A stretch of DNA of 64,000 nucleotides from Gemmatimonadota bacterium. Lineage in GTDB: Bacteria > Gemmatimonadota > Gemmatimonadetes > Longimicrobiales > Gaopeijiaceae. The stretch's first letter is position 1, and each line of letters starts with the position of its first letter. The position numbers were made by a program, and so were the translations under genes. Below the pieces are notes generated by a model, which searched no databases, was not told where the DNA came from, and was given only the letters and a program-made list of their open reading frames with translations. Where the stretch lies: the NCBI GenBank assembly GCA_028873595.1, contig JAPPOV010000018.1, forward strand, positions 1 to 64,000, in the 5' to 3' direction. Positions 9,991 through 18,304 of this stretch are shown in pieces.

Positions 9991-10695
9991 ATGTCCGAGA
10001 ACATTCATCACGACGACCACGGTCACGACGACCACCACGTCAACTACACGAAGATCTACCTGACGCTGCTGGTTCTCTTCGTGATCAGTGTGCTGGGCCC
10101 GGAGCTCGGCATCCGCTGGGTGACGTTGATCACCGCGTTCGGTATCGCGATCGTGAAGGCGCGCTTGGTGGTCAATAATTTCATGCATCTCGCTTGGGAG
10201 AAGCGGATCGTGAAGTGGGTGCTGGCGACGTCCCTCATCCTGATGTTCCTCATGGTGGCTGGTGTAGCACCGGACGTGATGAACCACGAAGGGAACAACT
10301 GGGAGAACGTCGCCGCCAAGGCCGAAGTCGAGAGAGGCCTCGCCTACATGGCGGGCTATGGAGGCGAAGAAGAAGAGGAAGGCGAGGCCGAGGTTGTCGT
10401 CGCCGCTGGCTTCAATGCAGAGGTCTCGTTCGGACAGATCTGTGCGACGTGCCATGGTGCGGGGGGAGCAGGTGACGGTGTGGCGGGTGCCGCCCTGGAT
10501 CCGCCCCCGGCCAGCTTCACGGATCCGGCTTTCTGGGAGACCCGCGACCGTGAGCGCATCAAGACCGTCATTCGTGATGGCGCTGCGGCTGTCGGTGGCT
10601 CGGCGCTGATGGCGCCGTGGGGTGCCCTCTACACCGAAGAGCAGCTCGACCAGGTGACGGACTATGTGATGTCGTTCAACCCGGGCAACGAGTAG
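9991..10695 (+). CDS. Oxidase subunit IV fused to cytochrome c domain
   Basis: 234 residues from ATG 9991, which follows the coxC stop by 5 bp. Residues 1-20 are His/Asp rich (HHDDHGHDDHH). Residues 21-95 hold three helices of the prokaryotic cytochrome c oxidase subunit IV family, including the NNFMHLAWEKRIVKW motif. After an acidic linker (GGEEEEEGEAE) comes a mono-haem cytochrome c domain with CATCHGAGGAGDG and the Met ligand in SALMAPWG. The cytochrome domain takes the place of the subunit II-fused domain of canonical caa3 oxidases and probably docks electrons onto CuA. Confidence 0.88.
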   Translation: MSENIHHDDHGHDDHHVNYTKIYLTLLVLFVISVLGPELGIRWVTLITAFGIAIVKARLVVNNFMHLAWEKRIVKWVLATSLILMFLMVAGVAPDVMNHEGNNWENVAAKAEVERGLAYMAGYGGEEEEEGEAEVVVAAGFNAEVSFGQICATCHGAGGAGDGVAGAALDPPPASFTDPAFWETRDRERIKTVIRDGAAAVGGSALMAPWGALYTEEQLDQVTDYVMSFNPGNE

Positions 10696-10717
10696 TCAGA
10701 GACGAGAACGTGTGCTG

Positions 10718-10742
10718 GGCCGGAAGGTCGTCCCTTCTGGCC
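10718..10742 (+). other. Intercistronic hairpin
   Basis: A 10-bp inverted repeat (GGCCGGAAGG at 10718-10727 with CCTTCTGGCC at 10733-10742, one G-U pair, 5-nt loop) occupies the 66-bp gap between the subunit IV-cytochrome gene and the second subunit III gene. No T-tract follows, so it looks like an mRNA processing or stability hairpin or partial attenuator rather than a terminator. Confidence 0.5.
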
Positions 10743-10761
10743 TGGTACAACCCGAAGCAAG

Positions 10762-11358
10762 ATGAGCGCAGAGTCAGCGACATATCCGGCGGCCGGCAGA
10801 CCCGATCGCGGTAAGCCCATCCTTCCGAACGGTGTACTCGGAATGCTGGTCTTCATCTTCACGGAGATCATGTTCTTCTCCGGCCTGATTTCCGCGCACA
10901 CGATCGTGAAGTCTCAGGCTGCCGGTCAGATGTGGCCACCGTACGGTCAACCTCGTCTTCCGATTGAGGAAACCGCCCTCAATTCGCTGGCTCTTCTGGT
11001 AAGCGGGATCGTTCTGGTCTTCACGTGGTTCACCTTCAAGCGTGATCCGAACCAGGCGCGAATCCCGCTTCTGCTTTCCATCATTCTTGGAAGTATCTTC
11101 GTCGGCTTTCAGGGTGCGGAATGGGTTGCTCTGCTCGCAGAAGGGCTGACGATGCAGTCGAGCTCATATGGTGGCTTCTTCTATCTGATCGTCGGGTCGC
11201 ATGGCATCCACGCAGTGGGCGCTCTGGCGGCTCTGATGTGGACGTATGATCGCCTCAACAAGGACGTTCTCCGGTCGACGCAGTTGGCGACCGTGTCGGC
11301 CTTCTGGTATTTCGTAGTGCTGGTGTGGCCGATTCTCTATTGGCAGGTGTACCTCTGA
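10762..11358 (+). CDS. Second haem-copper oxidase subunit III paralogue
   Basis: 198 residues with five helices. TEIMFFSGLISAHTIV, GAEWVALL and GSHGIHAVGALAAL identify the CoxC family, but the C-terminal YWHFVD signature of the upstream paralogue is replaced by FWYFVVLVWPILYW, so the His and Asp are lost. It probably assembles into the same oxidase complex or into a variant form. It belongs to the oxidase operon, 66 bp after the fused subunit IV gene, and its stop overlaps the next start by 1 bp. Confidence 0.88.
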   Translation: MSAESATYPAAGRPDRGKPILPNGVLGMLVFIFTEIMFFSGLISAHTIVKSQAAGQMWPPYGQPRLPIEETALNSLALLVSGIVLVFTWFTFKRDPNQARIPLLLSIILGSIFVGFQGAEWVALLAEGLTMQSSSYGGFFYLIVGSHGIHAVGALAALMWTYDRLNKDVLRSTQLATVSAFWYFVVLVWPILYWQVYL

Positions 11359-11594
11359 TGCGTGCTGCCGCCGTTCTCGCTCTCGCCTTCGCGCTCGTGG
11401 CGCTGCTTCCTGAAGCTGTCTTGGCGTGCCCAGTTTGCTTCGACTCGAGCGATGAGAATCGTCAGGCGTTTCTCGCCACGACGGCTTTCCTCAGCCTGCT
11501 CCCGCTCGGAATGGTCGCAGGTGCGGGTCTGTACGTCCGCAAGCGATCACGGGATCTCGACGAATCGTCCTCGGACGTCGAGTCGCAGGACTGA
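11358..11594 (+). CDS. Small exported CPVC membrane protein of the oxidase operon
   Basis: 78 residues; the start ATG overlaps the upstream stop. A signal peptide (VLALAFALVALLPEAVLA) is followed directly by CPVCFDSSDENRQAF, one transmembrane helix (ATTAFLSLLPLGMVAGAGLYV) and a charged cytoplasmic tail. The Cys-Pro-Val-Cys at the predicted mature N-terminus could bind copper or be redox active. Its position at the end of the operon suggests a role in oxidase assembly, but this is inference; no named family recognised. Confidence 0.7.
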   Translation: MRAAAVLALAFALVALLPEAVLACPVCFDSSDENRQAFLATTAFLSLLPLGMVAGAGLYVRKRSRDLDESSSDVESQD

Positions 11595-11639
11595 GGTCCG
11601 CCACCCGGCGGCTTGTCCTGCCTCGGAGCTGCTTCTAAG

Positions 11640-11806
11640 CTCACACGCGGCACATCTCGGAAGCCGGTGAGAATCCGGCGCGGTCCCGCCACTGTGTTGG
11701 GCTCGGTCTGAGCACGATTCGACCGAAACGGACGCTCATGAAGCCACTGGGTCTCGGCCCGGGAAGGCGAGCTTGCCGGCCCTGAGCCAGGAGACCTGTG
11801 CCGCAG
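11640..11806 (+). ncRNA. Cobalamin riboswitch (upstream of btuFCD)
   Basis: The conserved core is clear: GGAAGCCGGTGAGAATCCGG, then GCGGTCCCGCCACTGTG, a GAAGCCACTGGG-like segment, GGGAAGGCGAG and the B12 box GCCAGGAGACCTG at 11786-11798. These are the landmark elements of the adenosylcobalamin/cobalamin aptamer. It precedes the vitamin B12 uptake genes by about 30 nt, so expression is probably repressed when cobalamin is plentiful. No intrinsic terminator is visible in the short expression platform, so control is likely at translation initiation. Confidence 0.95.
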
Positions 11807-11837
11807 GATTTTGCTGTCCTCCGGTCGAGAGAACCAC

Positions 11838-12791
11838 ATGAATGCTCGGACTCGGGAGCGGTCTGCTTCCGTGCCGTACCGACGTCGCCTGTTCGGCGCT
11901 ATGCACCTTCGGGGGTGTGTGAGCGCGTGCGTTCTGGCTGCCGGCCTCGTCGCATGTGGTGGAGCCTCAGACGACGGCGTCTCGTCCGACGCCACTGCGG
12001 CGCCGAGTTCCGCGACCCGGATCGTGAGCCTGGTGCCCTCGCTCGCTGAGGTGTTGGTCGCAATCGGAGCCGAGGAGCTCCTCGTGGCGCGCACGGACTA
12101 CGACAACCATGCGGTCCTGGTCGAGTTGCCGTCTGTCGGCGGCGGGTTGGATCCAAGCCTGGAGACGCTCGTCGATCTGGAGGTGGACGTCGTCCTGATG
12201 CCGGAAGGTCAGGATATGCCGGCCCTGGCAGCCAGGCTTGGTGATCTGGGGGTTTCGACCGTCGCGTTTCGTACCGAGACGGTGGCCGATCTGTACGACT
12301 CCATCCATCGCCTCGGATCCCTCGTTGATCACGTGGATCAGGCTGATGCGCTGGCGCGTGAGATCTCCACCGGCTTGGCCGAGGTACGAGCCCGAGTCGC
12401 AGAGCGCCCGCCTGTGCCAGCCATGTACGTCATCTGGTCGGATCCACCCATGACGACAGCAGGAGGGTCCTATATCGACGAGGTGATCTCGATTGCTGGC
12501 GGCGAAAACGTCTTTTCCGATGCGCCCATGCGCTGGCCGAGCGTGGGGTACGAATCGATCGTCCGCCGAAACCCGTCGGTGCTCGTCTGGCCCCGGGGCG
12601 CGACGTCCGACCTGACGCTCGAGCGTGTGCGGGAGTTGCCCGGGTGGCGTGATCTCGAGGCGGTTCAGGCTGGACGAATCGTATTTGTCGATTCGGATCG
12701 ATTCAATCGTCCGGGTCCGGATCTCGCCGAGGCGGCCGCGGATCTCGCACGGGCGCTGCACCCGGAGGCCTTCGGGGGAAGGCGCCCGTGA
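11838..12791 (+). CDS. btuF: Cobalamin ABC transporter substrate-binding lipoprotein
   Basis: 317 residues from the first ATG after the riboswitch; a TTG at 11811 and an ATG at 11901 are alternatives. The lipoprotein signal CVLAAGLVACGG is followed by a BtuF/FepB-type periplasmic binding fold: RIVSLVPSLAEVLVAIGA, LETLVDLEVDVVL and, near the end, PGWRDLEAVQAGRIVFVD. The preceding cobalamin riboswitch and the following permease and ATPase genes make vitamin B12 the likely ligand. Its stop overlaps the permease GTG start. Confidence 0.9.
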   Translation: MNARTRERSASVPYRRRLFGAMHLRGCVSACVLAAGLVACGGASDDGVSSDATAAPSSATRIVSLVPSLAEVLVAIGAEELLVARTDYDNHAVLVELPSVGGGLDPSLETLVDLEVDVVLMPEGQDMPALAARLGDLGVSTVAFRTETVADLYDSIHRLGSLVDHVDQADALAREISTGLAEVRARVAERPPVPAMYVIWSDPPMTTAGGSYIDEVISIAGGENVFSDAPMRWPSVGYESIVRRNPSVLVWPRGATSDLTLERVRELPGWRDLEAVQAGRIVFVDSDRFNRPGPDLAEAAADLARALHPEAFGGRRP

Positions 12792-13783
12792 CCCGGCACG
12801 CGTTTCTTCTCGTCGGACTGCTTGCCGCGCTCGTGGCGACGGTCGTATCCGGCCTCGTCATCGGTGCAGTGAGCATTCCGGTCGCCGATGTGCTTTCTGC
12901 GCTTGGCGGATCGGCGGATGCGCAGACCCGGACCATCGTCGTTGGTTTGCGGCTGCCTCGCGTCCTGCTCGCCGCAGAAGTCGGGGCTGGACTCGCCGTT
13001 GCCGGGGCCGTCTTTCAAGCGCTCCTGAGAAACCCGCTGGCCGAGCCGTACGTCCTCGGTGTTTCCAGCGGTGCCGCCGTGGGCGCTGTGACTGCGATCG
13101 TCCTCGGGATGACGGCTACGTCGATGCTCACGCTCCCCATTGCCGCCTTCATCGGAGCGATCGTCGCCATCACGCTCGTCCTCGGAATGGCAGCAGCCGC
13201 CGGCCGGGGTCTCGATACCCATGTACTTCTGCTCGCCGGCGTCGTAATCGGAGCGTTCTTCAACGCTGTCATTCTCCTGTTGGTGAATTTCGCGGATCTC
13301 GAGACCTTCCGTGCGGCCATGCTCTGGATCATGGGGTCGTTCAATGGAGCGACGCAGGAGAGTGTGACGACAGTCGCGGTGTGGGTGCTTCCAGCGCTAC
13401 TGGGCCTCGGACTGCTCGCTCGCCCGCTCAACCTCCTGTCCGTCGGAGAGCAGAGTGCGTTTCACCTCGGTGTCGACGTACGCCAACTGAAGCTCCTCCT
13501 GTATATCGGCACGTCTCTCGTGGTTGGTGTCTGTGTGGCAGGCTCTGGGGCCATCGGGTTCGTCGGGCTCGTCGTGCCACATGCACTTCGCCTGGTAGGC
13601 GGAAGCGATCACAGGTGGCTGATTCCTGCCTGCGCACTCACGGGGGCCGCCTTCCTCGTCTTCGCCGATACGATTGCTCGCACCGTCGTTGCGCCCGCGG
13701 AGTTGCCGGTCGGAGTCGTTACCGCGCTTGCGGGCGTGCCTGTGTTCCTCTGGTTACTGATTCGGCACGAGGAGGGAATGTGA
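12788..13783 (+). CDS. btuC: Cobalamin ABC transporter permease
   Basis: 331 residues, GTG start overlapping the btuF stop. About ten hydrophobic helices with FecCD/BtuC family landmarks: RLPRVLLAAEVGAGLAVAGA, LRNPLAEPYVLGVSSGA, and GAIGFVGLVVPHALRLVGG followed by the DHRWLIPA motif. It forms the inner-membrane channel with the ATPase encoded next. Cognate substrate inferred from the B12 riboswitch and operon. Confidence 0.93.
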   Translation: MTRHAFLLVGLLAALVATVVSGLVIGAVSIPVADVLSALGGSADAQTRTIVVGLRLPRVLLAAEVGAGLAVAGAVFQALLRNPLAEPYVLGVSSGAAVGAVTAIVLGMTATSMLTLPIAAFIGAIVAITLVLGMAAAAGRGLDTHVLLLAGVVIGAFFNAVILLLVNFADLETFRAAMLWIMGSFNGATQESVTTVAVWVLPALLGLGLLARPLNLLSVGEQSAFHLGVDVRQLKLLLYIGTSLVVGVCVAGSGAIGFVGLVVPHALRLVGGSDHRWLIPACALTGAAFLVFADTIARTVVAPAELPVGVVTALAGVPVFLWLLIRHEEGM

Positions 13784-14598
13784 GCCTCTTCGAGCTGAAG
13801 GATGTCTCGTATCAATACGCTGCTGCGACGCGGCCCGCGTTGGACAGGATCACCCTCAATGTCGAAGAGGGGGCCCTGTTCGCGGTTCTCGGACCGAACG
13901 GGTCGGGCAAGTCTACGCTGCTACGCGTCATGCTTGGAGAACTGGAGACGTCGGCCGGATCCGTGACCTACGCAGGTCGCTCTTCGGCGTCCTGGGGACG
14001 TCGGGAGATCGCCACCCAGATCGCGTTCGTCCCCCAGGCAGAACCCATGGCTTTTCCGATGACGGTACGAGCGCTCGTCGAGATGGGGCGATATCCCCAT
14101 ACCGGAATCCTGGGGCGAATGGGTGCGGATGACCGGATCGCGGTGGATGGTGCGATGGAGCGTGCGGGCATCGCCGACCTGGGTAGCCGCAGTATCCGGA
14201 ACCTTTCAGGCGGGGAACGGCAAAGAGTCCGCATCGCGCGGGCTCTGGCCCAGGAGCCCAGGATCCTAGTTCTCGATGAGCCGACCGCGGCACTCGATCT
14301 ACACTTCGAGATGGAGACGTTCGAGCTCATGCGTGAACTGACCGAAGAACGTTCTTTCACGGTCGTCGTGGCCACGCACAACCTGAACCTCGCTGCCCGC
14401 TACGCGTCCCGACTGGCGCTCCTGGCCAGGGGGCATATCGAAGCGATCGGGGCACCTGAGGACGTCATCACGGCAGACAAGATCGGTCGTGTGTACCGCT
14501 GGCCTGTACTCGTGACGTCGCTCGAAGAGCAAGGTTCCGGCGTTGAGTCCCCGCAGGTCGTCCCTCTCTCCGGGGGTGCCGCGAGCGCGTTGAGTTGA
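13780..14598 (+). CDS. btuD: Cobalamin ABC transporter ATP-binding protein
   Basis: 272 residues from a GTG at 13780 overlapping the btuC stop by 4 bp. Walker A GPNGSGKST, a Q-loop in AFVPQAEPM, the signature LSGGERQRV, Walker B ILVLDEPTAALD and the switch His in VATHNLN are all intact. The family is the FecE/BtuD/HmuV class that powers siderophore, haem and B12 uptake. The same frame is open far upstream (to 12625) but that part overlaps btuC and has non-protein-like composition. Confidence 0.93.
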   Translation: MSLFELKDVSYQYAAATRPALDRITLNVEEGALFAVLGPNGSGKSTLLRVMLGELETSAGSVTYAGRSSASWGRREIATQIAFVPQAEPMAFPMTVRALVEMGRYPHTGILGRMGADDRIAVDGAMERAGIADLGSRSIRNLSGGERQRVRIARALAQEPRILVLDEPTAALDLHFEMETFELMRELTEERSFTVVVATHNLNLAARYASRLALLARGHIEAIGAPEDVITADKIGRVYRWPVLVTSLEEQGSGVESPQVVPLSGGAASALS

Positions 14599-14629
14599 CA
14601 CCTGGAGGTCGGCCTTACAACCTCCGGCC

Positions 14630-14813
14630 ACAATTCAATGCGGGTGGGTCAAACGGAAGCCGGTGAGAATCCGGCGCGGCCCCGCCACTGTGAGAGGTCC
14701 GGGATACCCGGAACGTCGGCTCTGAACGCCACTGGGGAGTCATCCTTGGGAAGGCGAGCACGGACGGCCTCGAGCCAGGAGACCTGACCCACCGGCAACC
14801 TTACCAGGTCTCC
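14630..14813 (+). ncRNA. Cobalamin riboswitch with pairing platform (upstream of btuB)
   Basis: It has the same conserved core as the first riboswitch: GGAAGCCGGTGAGAATCCGG, GCGGCCCCGCCACTGTGAG, GGGAAGGCGAG and B12 box GCCAGGAGACCTG (14774-14786). Downstream, CAGGTCTCC (14805-14813) is perfectly complementary to GGAGACCTG (14778-14786) inside the B12 box; its GTCTCC can also pair with the GGAGAC of the btuB Shine-Dalgarno (14924-14929). This looks like a translational expression platform. Confidence 0.95.
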
Positions 14814-14932
14814 GAGGGGGAGGCTCCGGGTTGAGGTCAGTGCTGTCGGGAGTCGTGTCCCGACGAACTGCCAGCCTGCTTTCTCTCTCGTCGGCCGCTT
14901 CAGTTTCCGCGCGGGCGGGAAGAGGAGACGAG

Positions 14933-16894
14933 ATGCGACGCGTTGTGTACGCGGCGATGATCCTGATCATCGCGACTCCGGTTTCAGGTCAGCAGGCTTC
15001 ACCGAGCTCGCCTTCGTACGTGCTCGATGGTCTTGTTGTCACAGGTGTTCCGCAGCCTCGAGCCGAGACGGCGATGGGCAACACAGTTACGGTACTCGAC
15101 GGCCTCGAGCTACGAGCGGCCGGTGTGACCCGGGTGACCGATGCTTTGAGAAGCGTACCGGGGCTGGCGCTCGTCGAAGGTGGCTCGTTCGGCGGTGTGG
15201 TCTCTCTGTTTCTGCGAGGAGCAGAGAGCGACTACGTCCAGGTCTTGATCGATGGCGTTCAGGTAAATCAACCTGGAGGCTCCTTCGACTTCTCCGGCCT
15301 GACCACCGACAACGTCGAGCGGATCGAGATCCTTCGTGGGCCGGCCAGTGCGCTCTACGGTTCGGATGCGGTCGGAGGCGTAATCCACATCATCACACGC
15401 GGAGGTTCCGGTGGGCCGCGCGGCACCGCGAGTATTCGGGGTGGCAGCTACGGACGACAGGAGTGGTCTCTGGATCTGCATGGAGGCACCGAGTCGGTTT
15501 CGTACGGGTTTGCCCTCTCGGACAACCAGACCGATGGCATCCTGGAGTTCAACAACGCGTTCTCCAACCAGGTACTGAGCGGAGTCGTTCGCTTCGTGCC
15601 CGACGAGCGTTCCCTTATCGAAGTGTCGGCTCGTCTGGGGAATCGAAAATTCCACTTCCCGACCGACGGATCCGGAAACGTCGTGGACCAGAACGCGTTC
15701 AGCTACGCGGACGAGGCGGCACTCGGGCTGGACGCTGAACGCCAGGTCACCGAGCGAGTGCGAGTCGACTTCACCCTCTCCTCGTATGAGTCGGATGGTG
15801 GGACGGACGACGCGATCGACGGCCCCGCTGATACGCTCGGCTTCTACGCGTTCACGAGCCTGAACGCTGTACGCCGTACGACGGCGAGGGCGCAGTCACA
15901 CATGCTCCTCGGGGAATCGACCACCGGAACGATCGGAGTGGAACTCGGCGATCAGGAGCAGCGGTCCTTCAGCGAATCGAAGAGCCAGTACGGGCCGTCG
16001 AACGGGGAAAGCCGGAACGAGCGGTGGAACCGGGCGGGCTTCATCCACGTCGTATCGAGCGTTCGAGCCCTCAATGTGAATGGCGGAGCCCGCATAGAGG
16101 ACAATGAGCTGTTCGGTCGTTCCGCGACGTGGCAGCTGGGTGCATCGTGGTCGTATGCTGCATCCGGACGTGTGCGCGGAGCCGCCGGAACCGGCATCAA
16201 GGAGCCCACGTTCTTCGAGAACTATGCCACGGGCTTCGCGACCGGGAATCCGGACCTCGACCCTGAGCGTTCGACCTCGTGGGAAATAGGCGTCGAGCAG
16301 GATCTCATCGAAGGTGTACTGCAGTTCTCGGGGGCGTGGTTCGACCAGAACTTTCAGGACCTCATCCAGTACACGTTCGCACCTCCGAACCCTGGGGACC
16401 CGAACTACTTCAACGTGGCCGAGGCGCGTGCGCGCGGTATGGAGGCGGGCTTGATGCTTTCGACGGGCAGTATCGCGGCCTCGACGGACATCACGTGGCT
16501 CGACACCGAGGTGGTAGACTCCGGCTTCGACTCGGGTGAGGGTGCCACGTTTGTCGAAGGTGGACGTCTTCTGCGGCGACCGCGTGTCGTACTTGGCGGG
16601 TCGCTCCGATACCGGCACGCGCGGGGCTCGCTCCACGCGTCGATGCGACGGATCGGAGAGCGCGAGGACCGGGACTTCTCGACCTTCCCTGCGACATCCG
16701 TCACCCTGGATGCGTACACCCTTCTTGGTGTTGGCGCGGAGGTGTCGATCATCGAAGGGACCTCGGGATCCTCACTTGCACTCACCGTGAGAGGGCAGAA
16801 TCTCCTCGATGCAGGGTACCAGGAGGTGTTCGGCTTCGCGGCCCCTGGACGCCAGTTCTATCTGGGTGCCCGCGTCGGTATTGGGGGACGTTGA
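14933..16894 (+). CDS. btuB: TonB-dependent vitamin B12 outer-membrane receptor
   Basis: 653 residues from ATG 14933, chosen because an AGGAGACG Shine-Dalgarno lies 4-11 nt upstream and the resulting N-terminus is a clean signal peptide cleaved near VSG-QQ; an in-frame TTG at 14831 is less likely. A TonB-box-like DGLVVTG segment, the plug domain (SVPGLALVEGG, FLRGAESDYVQVLIDGVQVN, ILRGPASALYGSDAVGGVI) and a beta-barrel with alternating aromatic strands follow. The immediately preceding cobalamin riboswitch identifies cobalamin as the likely substrate, working with btuFCD. Confidence 0.92.
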   Translation: MRRVVYAAMILIIATPVSGQQASPSSPSYVLDGLVVTGVPQPRAETAMGNTVTVLDGLELRAAGVTRVTDALRSVPGLALVEGGSFGGVVSLFLRGAESDYVQVLIDGVQVNQPGGSFDFSGLTTDNVERIEILRGPASALYGSDAVGGVIHIITRGGSGGPRGTASIRGGSYGRQEWSLDLHGGTESVSYGFALSDNQTDGILEFNNAFSNQVLSGVVRFVPDERSLIEVSARLGNRKFHFPTDGSGNVVDQNAFSYADEAALGLDAERQVTERVRVDFTLSSYESDGGTDDAIDGPADTLGFYAFTSLNAVRRTTARAQSHMLLGESTTGTIGVELGDQEQRSFSESKSQYGPSNGESRNERWNRAGFIHVVSSVRALNVNGGARIEDNELFGRSATWQLGASWSYAASGRVRGAAGTGIKEPTFFENYATGFATGNPDLDPERSTSWEIGVEQDLIEGVLQFSGAWFDQNFQDLIQYTFAPPNPGDPNYFNVAEARARGMEAGLMLSTGSIAASTDITWLDTEVVDSGFDSGEGATFVEGGRLLRRPRVVLGGSLRYRHARGSLHASMRRIGEREDRDFSTFPATSVTLDAYTLLGVGAEVSIIEGTSGSSLALTVRGQNLLDAGYQEVFGFAAPGRQFYLGARVGIGGR

Positions 16895-16977
16895 TCCGGG
16901 CGGACTTCGTCGATTCGGCGGTCATGGGACGGCGAGGGTGACCGCGAGAGGCACGAGCTCCTGCACGGCCGGATTGC

Positions 16978-18270
16978 TCATCCCGCTCTGCGTCGCTTGT
17001 TCTTCATGAAGTCCATCATGATGTATTGCCCGAGGGTCATGGTGCTCGTGAAGTATGCTTTACCCCGCGCGATCTCGGACACCTTCTGTACGAACTGAAC
17101 GAGGTAGGGGTCCTGGGCGAGCATGAAGGTATTGATGGCGATTCCGCCTTTTCGGCACGCGGCGACTTCGTCGAAGGTCCGCTTGAGGATCATCGGGTCG
17201 AGACCACCGGAGTTTGTGTACACTCGACCGTCAGGCAGTGTCATCGCACTTGGCTTCCCATCGGTGATCATGATGATCTGCCGCATATCCTTCTTTTGCG
17301 CGTTCAGAATGCGACGGGCGATCTCGAGTCCTTCGGCTGTGTTCGTGTGGAACGGGCCAACCTGTGCCTTGCCGAGCTGCGAAAGAGGTATTTCCTGAGC
17401 GCGGTCTCCGAAGGTGACGACCCTCAGCGTGTCTCCTGGAAACTGCGTCCGGATCATGTGCGACATCGCGAGTGCGACCCGCTTGGCCGGAGCGAAGCGG
17501 TCCTCGCCGTACAACACCATCGAGTGACTGATATCGAGCAGCAGTACGGTGGCGCACGATGAACGAAACTCGGACTGGTGGACCATCAGGTCGCCGTATT
17601 CGAGGTCCAACGGGACCTTCAACCCTTCACGCTCGATCGCATTCTTGAGCGTGGCGGGGATGTCGAGATTCATCGTGTCCCCGAATTCATATGGGCGGGA
17701 GGCCGCTTCCGCCTCGATGCCCGTCGCGAGGTGTGGGGTGTCATGCGAGCCGGCGTTCGACTTCCCCAGCGCTCCGAGCAGTCCTTTCAGCGCACGGTAC
17801 CCGAGGAAGTCCATCCCCTTCTGCGTGAGGTTGAAGTTCACCTGCTGTGCCGCCTGTTTGCCCTCGTCGATGTTGCCGGCGCCTGTCACGTCGTACGTCG
17901 CACCGGGGATCTGGGCCTGCCCGCTTTCGAGGTCGATGTATCCCTCTTCCACCATACGCTGGACGAGGTCGTCGAGAAGGTCTGCGATCTTCTGCTGGAT
18001 CACTTCGTCGCCCTGACCTTCGCCGCGCAGCTCCTCGATCATCTCGGGCGTCAGTTGACCACTCTCCATCAGAGCGTGAAGGAGCTGATTCTTGAGCGAG
18101 TTTGTCGAGTTCACGTCTTCGTCTCCGGACCATCCCCAGAACGGGTGATAGTGCGGACCACCCGCGAATCCCCCGTCCATGAGGAAGTCGGAGAGGTGCT
18201 CGAGGAGTGACTCGAGATTCAGGGCATCCAGCCACTTGCCCTTGTATTTGGAATACGTCGTGAAGCGCAT
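16978..18270 (-). CDS. VWA-domain protein, partner of AAA ATPase
   Basis: 430 residues. The C-terminal half is a von Willebrand A domain with the MIDAS motif in [15 protein letters not shown] (Asp-x-Ser-x-Ser), the Thr in [11 protein letters not shown] and Asp in [11 protein letters not shown]. The N-terminal half is helical and family-specific. Such proteins pair with MoxR/Mg-chelatase-like AAA ATPases as metal-dependent chaperone systems. The matching AAA gene is on the same strand at 22709-24178, separated by genes on the other strand. The gene is convergent with btuB. Confidence 0.85.
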   Translation of the reverse strand: MRFTTYSKYKGKWLDALNLESLLEHLSDFLMDGGFAGGPHYHPFWGWSGDEDVNSTNSLKNQLLHALMESGQLTPEMIEELRGEGQGDEVIQQKIADLLDDLVQRMVEEGYIDLESGQAQIPGATYDVTGAGNIDEGKQAAQQVNFNLTQKGMDFLGYRALKGLLGALGKSNAGSHDTPHLATGIEAEAASRPYEFGDTMNLDIPATLKNAIEREGLKVPLDLEYGDLMVHQSEFRSSCATVLLLDISHSMVLYGEDRFAPAKRVALAMSHMIRTQFPGDTLRVVTFGDRAQEIPLSQLGKAQVGPFHTNTAEGLEIARRILNAQKKDMRQIIMITDGKPSAMTLPDGRVYTNSGGLDPMILKRTFDEVAACRKGGIAINTFMLAQDPYLVQFVQKVSEIARGKAYFTSTMTLGQYIMMDFMKNKRRRAG

Positions 18271-18304
18271 GACACCATCCTAGGGCTCTGCATACCTTCC
18301 GGCC

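Noticed and set aside
12625-13779. Long N-terminal extension of the BtuD frame
   Set aside because: It overlaps btuC entirely, is Arg/Ser/Cys rich shadow sequence, and the GTG at 13780 gives the correct ABC ATPase start.
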